In this document: one piece after another, positions 12,344-20,640 of the stretch
Position numbering within the stretch: position 1 is the stretch's first letter
How the letters are laid out: each line of letters starts with the position of its first letter
Source: a virus
DNA: 64,000 nucleotides
Virus record (IMG/VR): IMGVR_UViG_3300017917_005384
Span: 1-64,000 of that record
Reading direction: 5' to 3' (one strand)
The notes under the pieces: generated by a model
What the model saw: only the letters and a program-made list of their open reading frames with translations
Database searches by the model: none
Told to the model about the DNA's origin: nothing
Made by a program: the position numbers and the translations under genes

Positions 12344-12376
12344 GATAGCGGAATGATAGCGAAACGATAGCGGAAT
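12344..12376 (+). repeat. Three tandem 11-bp direct repeats
   Basis: GATAGCGGAAT (12344), GATAGCGAAAC (12355) and GATAGCGGAAT (12366) follow each other without gaps. They are GC-richer than the surroundings and lie in a gene-free stretch between early and late regions. The layout resembles iterons or an operator array for a DNA-binding protein. Confidence 0.7.
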
Positions 12377-12392
12377 ACTCCCACGGTAATTG

Positions 12393-12415
12393 CGGTCCAT
12401 CGATGGACCGTTTTT
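12393..12415 (+). terminator. Perfect palindrome terminator
   Basis: CGGTCCATCGATGGACCG is a perfect 18-bp palindrome followed by TTTTTATTAT. It is probably a transcription terminator closing the early region, and may work in both directions. Confidence 0.75.
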
Positions 12416-12623
12416 ATTATGATAAAATGTGCCATATTCTCAACTCGCAAACACCCTCTCACCATCGACAGTATATACGCATATACCCAATAATATATTT
12501 GCATTTTCCGTATAACCCCTTTTGATTTTCTTTGTAAAAATCCAAAATCTTCTTTTAACAAACTTTTTTTATATAAGCAAAGTATATACATTGATATTAT
12601 ATAAACATAAAACATATATTAAT
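12416..12623 (+). other. Non-coding leader region
   Basis: No gene supported. AT-rich with repeated GTATATAC/CATATAC-like words (also near 12308-12325), no 16-nt-spaced promoter and no strong hairpin. It probably holds the promoter for the gene at 12624, perhaps around AACAAACTTTTTTTATATAAG. Confidence 0.4.
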
Positions 12624-12809
12624 ATGAATAAAAAAATAATAGATATGTTTTTCACTAAAGAAGCATTTGAACAATATGCTCGTCGTTTACGTGAAGAACA
12701 AGCAAAACAATATGGTATAACTTTAGAAGAATGGGATGAAGCCGTACGTGAAGGTAAAACCATTAACCCTAATACACAATCTAATAATACCCAGCAACAT
12801 GAAATCTAA
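12624..12809 (+). CDS. Small charged helical protein, 61 aa
   Basis: Starts MNKKIIDMFFTKEAFEQYA, with RRLREEQAKQYG and EEWDEAVREGK. The frame is open further upstream, but no earlier ATG fits a leader. Its 3' end overlaps the nuclease-domain gene at 12799 by 11 bases, suggesting coupled translation and a linked role. Confidence 0.65.
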   Translation: MNKKIIDMFFTKEAFEQYARRLREEQAKQYGITLEEWDEAVREGKTINPNTQSNNTQQHEI

Positions 12810-13305
12810 TTTTCATTACGTAACACCAGAAGAATCTAAATATTATATAAAATTACCATACGATAAAGCGCATAAAGCTGATGCTTTTACTTTTATCCCC
12901 GAAGAAGATGGATGGGATCGTGTATACTATTTAGCAAATTCTATTATTGATCCTTCAGGTGGAGTACGTCCTGTTGAATATGTTTATATTTTAGTAAACA
13001 AATCAATACCTGGAATGGTTAAGATAGGAATGACTACTAAAACTCCTGATGAAAGAGCACATGAAATATCTTCTCATACTGGTATTCCAACACCTTGGGT
13101 TCCTGTTTTTTCGTTTAAGTGTTATCGTTCTGATTTGTTAGAAGAAGAAATACATGAGTACTTTGCAGCTCAACGTGTTAGTGATCAACGAGAAATGTTT
13201 ACTGTTGATTCATATACTGCTCAAAAAGTAATTGAAACATTAGGACAAAAATATTCTAGTGTACTACATGCTGACAGTTTACTTGAATTTAAAAATAAAA
13301 AATAA
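12799..13305 (+). CDS. T5orf172 (GIY-YIG-type) domain protein
   Basis: A 168-residue protein. Residues ~60-150 carry the T5orf172/MUG113 pattern: YVYILVNKSIPGMVKIGMT, TPDERAHEISSHTGIP, then EEEIHEYF and REMFTV. This domain belongs to the GIY-YIG nuclease superfamily and is common in phages as a nuclease or DNA-binding module. The N-terminal ~55 residues are unrecognised. The internal ATG at 12799 was chosen over 12736 because it gives a short overlap with the upstream gene. A role in DNA processing is likely. Confidence 0.75.
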   Translation: MKSNFHYVTPEESKYYIKLPYDKAHKADAFTFIPEEDGWDRVYYLANSIIDPSGGVRPVEYVYILVNKSIPGMVKIGMTTKTPDERAHEISSHTGIPTPWVPVFSFKCYRSDLLEEEIHEYFAAQRVSDQREMFTVDSYTAQKVIETLGQKYSSVLHADSLLEFKNKK

Positions 13306-13371
13306 ACGAAAAAATTTTTTATCTAATATTTTATGTATTTTAGATAGATAGCAATAGTTTTCGTTTTTTTA
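13304..13371 (+). terminator. Long AT-rich hairpin terminator
   Basis: The outer stem AAACGAAAA (13304) pairs with TTTTCGTTT (13358), and an inner stem TATCTAA pairs with TTAGATA (13320, 13340). A T-run follows. Confidence 0.6.
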
Positions 13372-13470
13372 TTACTTTTTATCAATTGTTATATTGGTTT
13401 TATAATATTTAAAAGTATATACGTAGGTAATATGGAGAAGTATAGATGCTGTGAATGGATTGTAGTTTTA

Positions 13471-13480
13471 TAATATTTAT
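13471..13480 (+). promoter_or_regulatory. Late-type AATATTTAT motif
   Basis: TAATATTTAT ends five bases before the ATG at 13486. No GxCAAA box lies 16 nt upstream. If this is the -10 box, the transcript would be leaderless or nearly so. Confidence 0.45.
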
Positions 13481-13485
13481 ACACG

Positions 13486-13725
13486 ATGAAACCATATAAA
13501 ATTAAACTTGAAGACAAAGCTGCATTTTTAAATCGTTTGGAAAAATACGATATTAAAGTGGGCAGCTATGAAATAATTGATAATAAGTTAAAAGGTTATT
13601 TTACTTTTACTCCTACAGACCCATCTATTGCTGATGTTGTAAAGGATATTTTGAAGCAATCTCCTAAGATTGATCAAATCAAAGAAATAATTCGTAAAAT
13701 TGTTCGTGAAGAACTTTTAAAGTAA
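13486..13725 (+). CDS. Hypothetical protein, 79 aa
   Basis: Starts MKPYKIKLEDKAAFLNRL. A short beta-rich N-terminal half precedes a C-terminal amphipathic helix ending EIIRKIVREELLK. That helix resembles the MKKSELRQIIREE leaders further on, but sits at the C-terminus. First gene of the late-type region. Confidence 0.6.
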   Translation: MKPYKIKLEDKAAFLNRLEKYDIKVGSYEIIDNKLKGYFTFTPTDPSIADVVKDILKQSPKIDQIKEIIRKIVREELLK

Positions 13726-13773
13726 GTTTGGAAATATAAAATTTTTTCTATAACTTTAACCTACAGGGGGTTT

Positions 13774-13827
13774 GGAAATAAGGAAATGAGAGAGAATGAG
13801 GAGAGGAGAATGAGGGGGGAGGGGAAA
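13774..13827 (+). repeat. Polypurine GA tract
   Basis: About 54 bases almost wholly A and G (GGAAATAAGGAAATGAGAG and on, ending GGGGGGAGGGGAAA), with only a few T. It is non-coding, between genes at 13486 and 13855. Such tracts can form triplex or single-strand structures or act as a protein-binding site. Confidence 0.7.
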
Positions 13828-13830
13828 TTA

Positions 13831-13839
13831 TATATTTAT
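13831..13839 (+). promoter_or_regulatory. Late-type TATATTTAT motif
   Basis: TATATTTATATATAAAT, 15 bases before the ATG at 13855, directly after the GA tract. No upstream GxCAAA box. Confidence 0.45.
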
Positions 13840-13854
13840 ATATAAATACATATT

Positions 13855-14055
13855 ATGCGTTATAAAAACAATGTTTTAGATAAACTTAACCAAGCTGATG
13901 CTTTAGTTAACCACTTAGTGGTGCAATTAAATAGAAATAATTCTCGTGATGAAGTTCTTGAGACTCTTACTTCTTTAAAAGAGCAAATTGAATCTACTCG
14001 TGAAATGGTTTCTATTGAACATGATGAATTTGCTCAACAATTTTCTGGAAGATGA
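13855..14055 (+). CDS. Small coiled-coil protein, 66 aa
   Basis: Starts MRYKNNVLDKLNQADALVN. Regular heptads along most of its length. Its last four bases overlap the start of the next gene (ATGA), so translation is coupled. Function unknown. Confidence 0.65.
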   Translation: MRYKNNVLDKLNQADALVNHLVVQLNRNNSRDEVLETLTSLKEQIESTREMVSIEHDEFAQQFSGR

Positions 14056-14330
14056 ATATAGTACTTTGGGTTTTAGGGATTCATTTAATTGAATTAATGT
14101 TAATTGGTGGGTATCTTCTTATTAGAAAAAATAAGATTCTTGAAGAAACTGTAGCTAGCCAACAACAATATATTGATGCTATTAGTATTATTGTTAATGA
14201 TTCAAGTGAAACAATAAAACAATTAGATGCTAAAGGTGCTTTTGAATCTGATGATGAAGTGGGTACTTTTTTTAGAAATTTAAAAGAAATTCAAAGAGTA
14301 TTAGATCAATTTAATCTTAATAAAAAATAG
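14052..14330 (+). CDS. Membrane-anchored coiled-coil protein
   Basis: A 92-residue protein. Residues 1-24 (MNIVLWVLGIHLIELMLIGG) form a transmembrane segment. A coiled coil follows, then FESDDEVGTFFRNLKEIQ. Small proteins with SDDEVGxFFxxLKxIQ near the C-terminus are known from T4-like cyanophages (from memory), of unknown role. Located just before the late sigma gene. Confidence 0.65.
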   Translation: MNIVLWVLGIHLIELMLIGGYLLIRKNKILEETVASQQQYIDAISIIVNDSSETIKQLDAKGAFESDDEVGTFFRNLKEIQRVLDQFNLNKK

Positions 14331-14381
14331 TTTGGTTACGGTATTTTTTGTTTTTATATTTGATATTAAACATTAAATATC

Positions 14382-15164
14382 ATGTCATATTACTACGAAG
14401 AAGATTTAGATGTATATCTGGATAGAGAATTGGGGAAAGTTGCTTTAACTAAACATGGACAACCCCGTAAACGTAAACCCAAAGAACCTCGAGTTTATTT
14501 TACTCAAGACACTGAAGAGGCTATTATTGAATATTTAAATTCATCTAATCAAGATGATCGTAATGCTATTTATAAAGATCGCATAGAATATGCTTTTTAT
14601 AAATTAGCAGAAAATATTATTCATACTTTTAAATTTTATTATACCGACTCAGATACAATTGAAGAATTGAAACATGAGGTGGTTACTTTCTTGCTTGAAA
14701 AACTTCATCTTTACAATCAATCTAAAGGTAAAGCATATTCTTATTTTGGTACTATTGCTAAACGTTATCTTATTATTTATAATAGCAATAATTATAAAAA
14801 ACTCCAAGAACATGCTGATGTAGAAGAAATAGATGAGGATAAAAATATATTATATAATAATATCCGTGAAGAAGAAGAAAAATCCAACCCAGATAATTTT
14901 ATAGACCAATACATATTATATGTTGATAAGCATCTTTATAGTATATTTCCTAAACAACAGGATGCTAAAACAGCAGATGCTATAATGGAATTATTTCGCA
15001 AACGTGAAACTTTAGAAATATTTAATAAAAAAGCTTTATACATTTATATTCGCGAAATTACTGACACTACTACTCCCCAGATTACTAAAGTTACTAAAAA
15101 ATTAGATGCTTTACGTACTAAGTTGTATAATGAATATTATCAACATGGATACATAAAGATTTAG
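14382..15164 (+). CDS. Late-transcription sigma factor, gp55-like
   Basis: A 260-residue protein. After a basic N-terminus, residues ~40-145 resemble sigma region 2: YFTQDTEEAIIEYLN, IEYAFYKLAENIIHTFKFYY, then EELKHEVVTFLLEKLHLY and AYSYFGTIAKRYLI. This is the layout of T4 gp55-type late sigma factors, which recognise only a -10-like TATAAATA box together with the sliding clamp. The C-terminal part is helical and charged. It probably directs transcription of the structural genes that follow, perhaps from the AATATTTAT motifs. Assigned by pattern, not search. Confidence 0.7.
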   Translation: MSYYYEEDLDVYLDRELGKVALTKHGQPRKRKPKEPRVYFTQDTEEAIIEYLNSSNQDDRNAIYKDRIEYAFYKLAENIIHTFKFYYTDSDTIEELKHEVVTFLLEKLHLYNQSKGKAYSYFGTIAKRYLIIYNSNNYKKLQEHADVEEIDEDKNILYNNIREEEEKSNPDNFIDQYILYVDKHLYSIFPKQQDAKTADAIMELFRKRETLEIFNKKALYIYIREITDTTTPQITKVTKKLDALRTKLYNEYYQHGYIKI

Positions 15165-15170
15165 GAATAT

Positions 15171-15179
15171 CATATTTAT
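15171..15179 (+). promoter_or_regulatory. Late-type CATATTTAT motif
   Basis: CATATTTATTATTAAATATAA, 15 bases before the ATG at 15195. Confidence 0.4.
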
Positions 15180-15194
15180 TATTAAATATAATTT

Positions 15195-15590
15195 ATGACT
15201 AACTTTAATGATATAAAATTATTTGGTGATACATCATTATCGGATATTTTTAAACAAGCTCATAAACGTACTAAAGATACTGATAAACAAATTAATGATC
15301 TTATTGATACATTAAAACCACTTGCTTCATCTAATGCAGGTTCTGCAGTGATGCTTATGCCTACTGTTAAAGATTTAATTGATGTTAATGTAAAAAATAA
15401 TGAACAGTTAATCAAAATGGCTGGTATTGCGCAACGTGCTGCTACATCTGCTGCTAATTCGGGGCAAGCAGATTTATTTGATCCAACAGAATTACAACAA
15501 TTAATTGATGAACAACGTATTATTGAAGTTGAAGGTCAAAAATTACTTGAACAAACTCAAAATATTCAAAAACAAATTGATAATAAATGA
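15195..15590 (+). CDS. Hypothetical structural-region protein
   Basis: A 131-residue helical protein starting MTNFNDIKLFGDTSLSDIF. Contains a long C-terminal helix (EQTQNIQKQIDNK end). It overlaps the spike gene by an ATGA, so it is probably a baseplate-associated partner or chaperone. No family recognised. Confidence 0.65.
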   Translation: MTNFNDIKLFGDTSLSDIFKQAHKRTKDTDKQINDLIDTLKPLASSNAGSAVMLMPTVKDLIDVNVKNNEQLIKMAGIAQRAATSAANSGQADLFDPTELQQLIDEQRIIEVEGQKLLEQTQNIQKQIDNK

Positions 15591-16756
15591 GTTTTAAGAT
15601 AAAAGAAAATTTAAGTGCTATAGTTGCTTCTACTTCAAAGCAATCTATTGCTCTTCCTACTTCTATTTCTCAAATAGGGAAAGTATATGGAGTTATAATA
15701 GATGAAACTTCTGTTCCTAAAGAATTATTTGATAGAAGTGGAGGATTCAGTGGAATAGGCACTATATTTTATCTTGATTATAATCAATCAAAAAATACAA
15801 TTAATGTTGATTTAAATATATGTAAAACAGCTAAACCCTTCTATTCAGATAATCAAAATTATCCATTAATAGGAGAATTAGTATACATAATAGATGGTCC
15901 TAATCCGGCTAGTCAAATTCAAAGCAATCAAACTCAAAAATATTATTTAGGTACTGTTAATGTTTGGAATAATAATCAACAAAATTCACTTACATCTAAT
16001 CCCTTAGGAAAAACATTTACTGAAAATGCTGATATAAGAAATTTATTAAGTTTTGAAGGAGATAGAATTTATCAAGGAAGAAAAGGTAATGGTATTAGAT
16101 TTGGTAGTACTGTAAAGTCTAAATCTAATAAAAATGAATGGAGTAGTGTAGGCAATGATGGTGATCCTATAACTATACTAGTAAATGGATATGTTACTAT
16201 TAATACAGGTTCATTAGCTCCAAATATTGAAGAGATAAATAAAGAGATGTCTTCTATATATATGACATCTACTCAAATGATTCCTTTATTACCTGATAGA
16301 AATAATACTTTAAATCCCTTAACTCAACCTTTATTACCTAATAAATACATTTTTCCTCAAATTATAGTAAATAGTGATAGAATAACTCTTAATTCTAAGA
16401 AAGATGAAGTAATGATATTTGCTAAAACTAATGTTGAGGTAAATACAAATAATATAATAAATTTAAATGCTGGGGGAAGAGTACATTTGAATACTCCTAT
16501 AATATGGTTAGGAACTAAAAAAAATAATACTCAACCAACAGAACCATTAATATTAGGAAACCAATTAAAAGATTTACTTAATCAATTATTTGAAGTATTA
16601 GAAGCATTAGGAAATGATTTATCTTCTGTAGTAGTACCACCTCAAGGTTCTCCTTTAGTAGGAGTTAATATTGCTGGGTCTCGCGCTGTTAGTAAACTTC
16701 AAGAAATACATAGAAAAATTGAAAATATTACTTCTAAAAATAACTTTACTGTGTAA
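15587..16756 (+). CDS. Baseplate central spike, gp5-like
   Basis: A 389-residue protein. Residues ~25-115 look like an OB-fold (IGKVYGVIIDETSVPKELF, GIGTIFYLDY, YPLIGELVYII). The C-terminal half has short beta strands (SDRITLNSKKDEVMIFAKTN, VEVNTNNIINLNAG, VHLNTPIIWLG) typical of the triple beta-helix needle of phage spikes. T4 gp5 carries an inserted lysozyme domain; none is visible here. The protein probably forms the trimeric membrane-puncturing spike. Flanked by baseplate genes. Confidence 0.7.
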   Translation: MSFKIKENLSAIVASTSKQSIALPTSISQIGKVYGVIIDETSVPKELFDRSGGFSGIGTIFYLDYNQSKNTINVDLNICKTAKPFYSDNQNYPLIGELVYIIDGPNPASQIQSNQTQKYYLGTVNVWNNNQQNSLTSNPLGKTFTENADIRNLLSFEGDRIYQGRKGNGIRFGSTVKSKSNKNEWSSVGNDGDPITILVNGYVTINTGSLAPNIEEINKEMSSIYMTSTQMIPLLPDRNNTLNPLTQPLLPNKYIFPQIIVNSDRITLNSKKDEVMIFAKTNVEVNTNNIINLNAGGRVHLNTPIIWLGTKKNNTQPTEPLILGNQLKDLLNQLFEVLEALGNDLSSVVVPPQGSPLVGVNIAGSRAVSKLQEIHRKIENITSKNNFTV

Positions 16757-17961
16757 TGGCTAAGATATCCAACATATCATCTTTAATTTCTCCAAATTTA
16801 GTAAATTCAGCTAAAAATAATTTACCTAATAAACCATCAACATCAGTAACTACTTCTGTTGTTTCTAATAAAAGCCAACTAGAAAAACAATTAAGAGATT
16901 TAAACCAACAAGCAAATAAAGTTAATAAAGAGTATGATAATTTAATAAAAAAAACTCAAGAAGATCCTAATTTATCTCAAGAAGAAAAAAATCAACAGAT
17001 AAATAATTTACAACAACAACGACAAAACGAACTAAATGTAATACAAAAAAATATTGCTGATGTTAATGGAAAATTATCTAAAACTAATGTAGATCCTTTA
17101 AAATCAGCTAAAGAAGAAGAAACCAAAATTAATAAAAGAATTAGAAATAGTATTTCTAAATCTAAAAAAGGACAAAGACGAGCCAGTTTAAATAGACTAA
17201 AACAAATTCAAAAGTCTATACCTAATCTTGTTGCTGCTCAATTAACTAATGTTTTTATTAGATTAGTTGAACAAAATGGTAAATTACAAGATTTGGTTGA
17301 TAGAACTAATGAAGTTATAGATAATGCTACTACACCTGAACAAATAAGTAATGCTATTGTTTTAAGAAATAATGCTTTAACTATTCTTACTAATCAAGAA
17401 CAAAGAATATTAACTATAAGACAAACATTAGATAGACTACAAAGAATAATTCAAATATTTACTTTAATAATAAGAATTATTGAAAGGATTTTAAGATTGC
17501 CTTCACCTATTCCTATACCACCCCCAATAAAAATAACACTCCAACCTGTTCTTCAAAGATTATTAAAAATATTAGAAGCATTAAATATAGTATTAAATAT
17601 AGCTATTCCTATTTTAGATTCTATATTAATAGATATTGAAGATTTAAAATCACAATTACGTGACATTAATAATAGATTAGATGACAATGCAGCTAATAAT
17701 TTACTTAATCTTAACACAGATATATTAGGTAATAATTCATTTGGATCAAATCAATTCCCTCCATATAAAGGGTTTAGATTTGCTTTAAAAGAAGAAAATA
17801 ATCCTAAATTTGTAATAAGAGGTAATAAACGTCATTTTGCTGTAGCTATTAATACTGATAATGTAGAAATATTAAAAAGTGAACCTTCTTTTACATTAGA
17901 TCCAAATGATTTGATAGAACAATTAAAGTTAATAATAGATCAACAAAATTTACAAAGTTAA
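16756..17961 (+). CDS. Large coiled-coil tail/baseplate protein
   Basis: A 401-residue protein, coiled-coil for much of residues 35-120 and 190-235. A long hydrophobic/proline segment follows (IERILRLPSPIPIPPPIKIT, ~235-260) and then a hydrophobic helix (~265-300). The C-terminal ~70 residues are a folded domain (FPPYKGFRFALKEENNPKF). TAATG overlap with the spike gene suggests assembly with it. Could be a tape-measure-like or baseplate protein; unrecognised. Confidence 0.6.
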   Translation: MAKISNISSLISPNLVNSAKNNLPNKPSTSVTTSVVSNKSQLEKQLRDLNQQANKVNKEYDNLIKKTQEDPNLSQEEKNQQINNLQQQRQNELNVIQKNIADVNGKLSKTNVDPLKSAKEEETKINKRIRNSISKSKKGQRRASLNRLKQIQKSIPNLVAAQLTNVFIRLVEQNGKLQDLVDRTNEVIDNATTPEQISNAIVLRNNALTILTNQEQRILTIRQTLDRLQRIIQIFTLIIRIIERILRLPSPIPIPPPIKITLQPVLQRLLKILEALNIVLNIAIPILDSILIDIEDLKSQLRDINNRLDDNAANNLLNLNTDILGNNSFGSNQFPPYKGFRFALKEENNPKFVIRGNKRHFAVAINTDNVEILKSEPSFTLDPNDLIEQLKLIIDQQNLQS

Positions 17962-17970
17962 ATATTTATA
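17961..17970 (+). promoter_or_regulatory. Late-type AATATTTATA motif
   Basis: Ends three bases before the ATG at 17974 and begins right after the previous stop codon. A promoter here would give a leaderless transcript. Confidence 0.4.
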
Positions 17971-17973
17971 TAT

Positions 17974-18327
17974 ATGAAAGTAGATACATTTAAAAGATTA
18001 ATTAAAGAAGCAGTATCTGAAGCTGTTCGTGAAGAATTACAAGAAATTCTATCACAATCTTCAATTCCTTCTCCTTTAAAAGAAATGAAAACTATTAATT
18101 TTACTAGTAATGATATAACAAACACTAATGATATTCGTGCGCAACTGCGAGCACAAATGGGAGAAGCATTTGGGTATTCACAACAAACCGCACCTAGTAG
18201 TTTAAAAGTAATAGATGCTGTTGACCCATCAACTGGTGAAAAAGTTAATCCTTATTTAGCCTTTATAAACGACGCAGCACGTAATATGACTGCTCAAGAT
18301 AGATCAGGGTTAAGACAATTAGATTAA
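17974..18327 (+). CDS. Leader-bearing protein in baseplate cluster
   Basis: A 117-residue protein starting MKVDTFKRLIKEAVSEAVRE, a helical N-terminus that resembles the MKKSELRxIIkE leaders and contains IKE followed by A. The remainder has a conserved-looking LRAQMGEAFGY and VDPSTGEKVNPYLAFINDAA. It lies two bases upstream of the gp25-like gene. Function unknown. Confidence 0.6.
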   Translation: MKVDTFKRLIKEAVSEAVREELQEILSQSSIPSPLKEMKTINFTSNDITNTNDIRAQLRAQMGEAFGYSQQTAPSSLKVIDAVDPSTGEKVNPYLAFINDAARNMTAQDRSGLRQLD

Positions 18328-18328
18328 T

Positions 18329-18751
18329 ATGCCTATACCTCAAACCATACGTGTTAATCCTTTAGATTTACAAGGTAATATAGCCATTGGAGTGTCTTTA
18401 CCTTTTAATGGTCCTTCAGGGCCGTTTAATAGTACTTATAGTACTAAAGACCAAATTAAATCTAATCTAATTAATCTTTTACTTACTAATAAAGGTGAAA
18501 GAATAATGAATCCTGAATTTGGATGTGATTTAAAAACAGTATTGTTTGAAGGTATAGTAGAAGATATTTCTGAAACAATTGAAAATTTAATTCGTTTTAA
18601 TGTGTCTATATTTGTACCTGAAGTGATAATTACAGATATAATAATAGATACTTCTCCTAATTACAATAATGCAAATACTATTTCTATAACTATTAATTAT
18701 AGATTAAGAATATCACAAGATGCAGATCAAATAACAGTACAATTTATATAA
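18329..18751 (+). CDS. Baseplate wedge protein, gp25-like
   Basis: A 140-residue protein with the GPW/gp25 pattern: DQIKSNLINLLLTNKGERIM, NPEFGCDLKTVLFE, then a C-terminal beta-strand set ISITINYRL. gp25 forms part of the wedge core that starts sheath assembly and is ~132 residues in T4. Next to the gp6-like gene, as expected. The ATG overlaps neither neighbour and has a one-base gap. Confidence 0.9.
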   Translation: MPIPQTIRVNPLDLQGNIAIGVSLPFNGPSGPFNSTYSTKDQIKSNLINLLLTNKGERIMNPEFGCDLKTVLFEGIVEDISETIENLIRFNVSIFVPEVIITDIIIDTSPNYNNANTISITINYRLRISQDADQITVQFI

Positions 18752-18752
18752 A

Positions 18753-20573
18753 ATGGCAGATAATAATATTTCATATTTAAATAAAACATTTCCTGAGTTT
18801 AAAACAAACTTAATAAATTACGCTAAAACCTACTTCCCTACAGCGTATAACGACTTTTCAGAATCTACCCCAGGAGGTTTATTTATTGAAATGGCATCTT
18901 ATGTAGGAGATGTTATGTCATTTTATTTAGATACTCAAATACAAGAGAATTTTTTATTATACGCTAAGGAAAGAGAAAATCTATTTGCTTTATCTTATGC
19001 ATTAGGGTACCGTCCAAAAGTATCTTATGCTTCAAGTACAGATATTGATCTATACCAATTAATTCCTACAACAGGATCCGGAGGTACTCTTCAACCTGAT
19101 TTTAATTATGCTTTAATAGTACCTGAAAATACTTCTCTTACTTCAAATTCTAACGGAACTAAATTTATAACAACAACTAAAGTTGATTTTAGAGATACAG
19201 GAAGTATGGAAATTAGTTTTGTAGATGAAAATTATTTTCTACTTAGAAAAACAACAAAAGCAATATCAGCTGAAATCAGATCTACAACTTTAACTTTTTC
19301 TACTCCTGAAAAATTCTCAATAGCTACTATTACTGATACAAATATTTTACAAATATTAGACGCTACTGATTCTCAAGGTAATACATGGTATGAAGTACCT
19401 TATTTAGCTCAATCTGTTATATTTGATAAAGTAGCTAATCCTTCATCTGGTAGTGATGGGGTACCTTTCCTAATGCAATTAAAACGTGTACCTCGCCGTT
19501 TTGTATCTCGCTTTCTATCAGATAATAGTTTACAATTTGAATTTGGAGCAGGAGTATCTAATAAATCTGATAACACAATATTGCCAAACCCAGATAATAT
19601 TCGTTTAGGATTAGTACCAGGTATTTCTAATCTATATAATAATTTTAATGCTGCTTCAGTATTTTATACTCAAGAATATGGTTTAGCACCAAGTACTAAT
19701 ATAACTGTTAGATATCTTGTTGGTGGTGGTATAACATCAAATGTTGCTTCAAACACAATTACTACAATAGATAAATCAACTTCTTATTTCCCTAGTGGAG
19801 TTGTTGGAGCATTAGCTGATAATATTAAAGCAAGTTTAGTTTCTAATAATCCTTCTGTTGCTTCTGGTGGTAGAAATGGAGATCAAGTTGAAGAAATACG
19901 TAATAATGCTTTATATGCTTATCAATCTCAATTACGAGCTGTAACTAGAGAAGACTATATGGTAAGAGCATTGTCTTTACCTTCTGATTTTGGTTCTATA
20001 GCTAAAGTATATGTTACACAAGATGTAGCTCAAGAAATGATTCCTACTTCTACAGTATCTACCACTGAAGGTCGCAATCCTTTGTCTTTAGATATGTATA
20101 TTTTAGCATACGACAATAATAAAAATCTAACTGCTGCTTCTAATACATTGAAATCTAATTTAGCAACCTACCTTAATCAATTTAGAATGGTTACGGATGC
20201 TATCAATATTAAAGATGCATTTTACATTAATATTGGAGTTAATTTTGATGTTGTAGTAGCTAATGGATATAACAATAATGATGTTATAACTAATTGTATT
20301 TTAGCCTTAAAAAATCATTTCAACATAGATCAATGGAACATTAATGAACCTATTATACTTTCAGACATCACTTCTTTATTATTACAAGTAAAAGGAGTAC
20401 AAAATGTTATTAAAGTTGAAATTGTAAATAAACAAGGAGGAAATTATTCACAATATGCTTATGATATACCGGGAGCTACAAGACAAGGTAATATATATCC
20501 TTCATTAGATCCTAGTATATTTGAAGTAAGATTTCCTGATATTGATATTCAAGGTAGAGTTGTACCTTATTAA
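18753..20573 (+). CDS. Baseplate wedge protein, gp6-like (baseplate J family)
   Basis: A 606-residue protein beginning MADNNISYLNKTFPEFKTNL. Residues ~25-75 (YFPTAYNDFSESTPGGLFIE, MASYVGDVMSFYLDTQIQE) are the classic gp6/J N-terminus that contacts gp25. The middle has beta-rich insertions. A NALYAYQSQLRAVTREDYMV motif (~385) and the C-terminal domain (VNFDVVVANGYNNNDV) match J-family folds. T4 gp6 is 660 residues. It forms the wedge backbone dimer. Confidence 0.9.
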   Translation: MADNNISYLNKTFPEFKTNLINYAKTYFPTAYNDFSESTPGGLFIEMASYVGDVMSFYLDTQIQENFLLYAKERENLFALSYALGYRPKVSYASSTDIDLYQLIPTTGSGGTLQPDFNYALIVPENTSLTSNSNGTKFITTTKVDFRDTGSMEISFVDENYFLLRKTTKAISAEIRSTTLTFSTPEKFSIATITDTNILQILDATDSQGNTWYEVPYLAQSVIFDKVANPSSGSDGVPFLMQLKRVPRRFVSRFLSDNSLQFEFGAGVSNKSDNTILPNPDNIRLGLVPGISNLYNNFNAASVFYTQEYGLAPSTNITVRYLVGGGITSNVASNTITTIDKSTSYFPSGVVGALADNIKASLVSNNPSVASGGRNGDQVEEIRNNALYAYQSQLRAVTREDYMVRALSLPSDFGSIAKVYVTQDVAQEMIPTSTVSTTEGRNPLSLDMYILAYDNNKNLTAASNTLKSNLATYLNQFRMVTDAINIKDAFYINIGVNFDVVVANGYNNNDVITNCILALKNHFNIDQWNINEPIILSDITSLLLQVKGVQNVIKVEIVNKQGGNYSQYAYDIPGATRQGNIYPSLDPSIFEVRFPDIDIQGRVVPY

Positions 20574-20612
20574 AATAATAATATTTAGTTGGTTTAAAAA
20601 ATAATAATTTAC

Positions 20613-20626
20613 CATATTTATATATA
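20613..20626 (+). promoter_or_regulatory. Late-type CATATTTATATATA motif
   Basis: Lies in the 67-base gap between the gp6-like gene and the gene at 20641, 15 bases before the ATG. Confidence 0.45.
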
Positions 20627-20640
20627 GTAATTATATAATT

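Noticed and set aside
12253-12615. 120-codon antisense frame
   Set aside because: It crosses the terminator palindrome and the tandem repeats, and has no promoter or recognisable domain.
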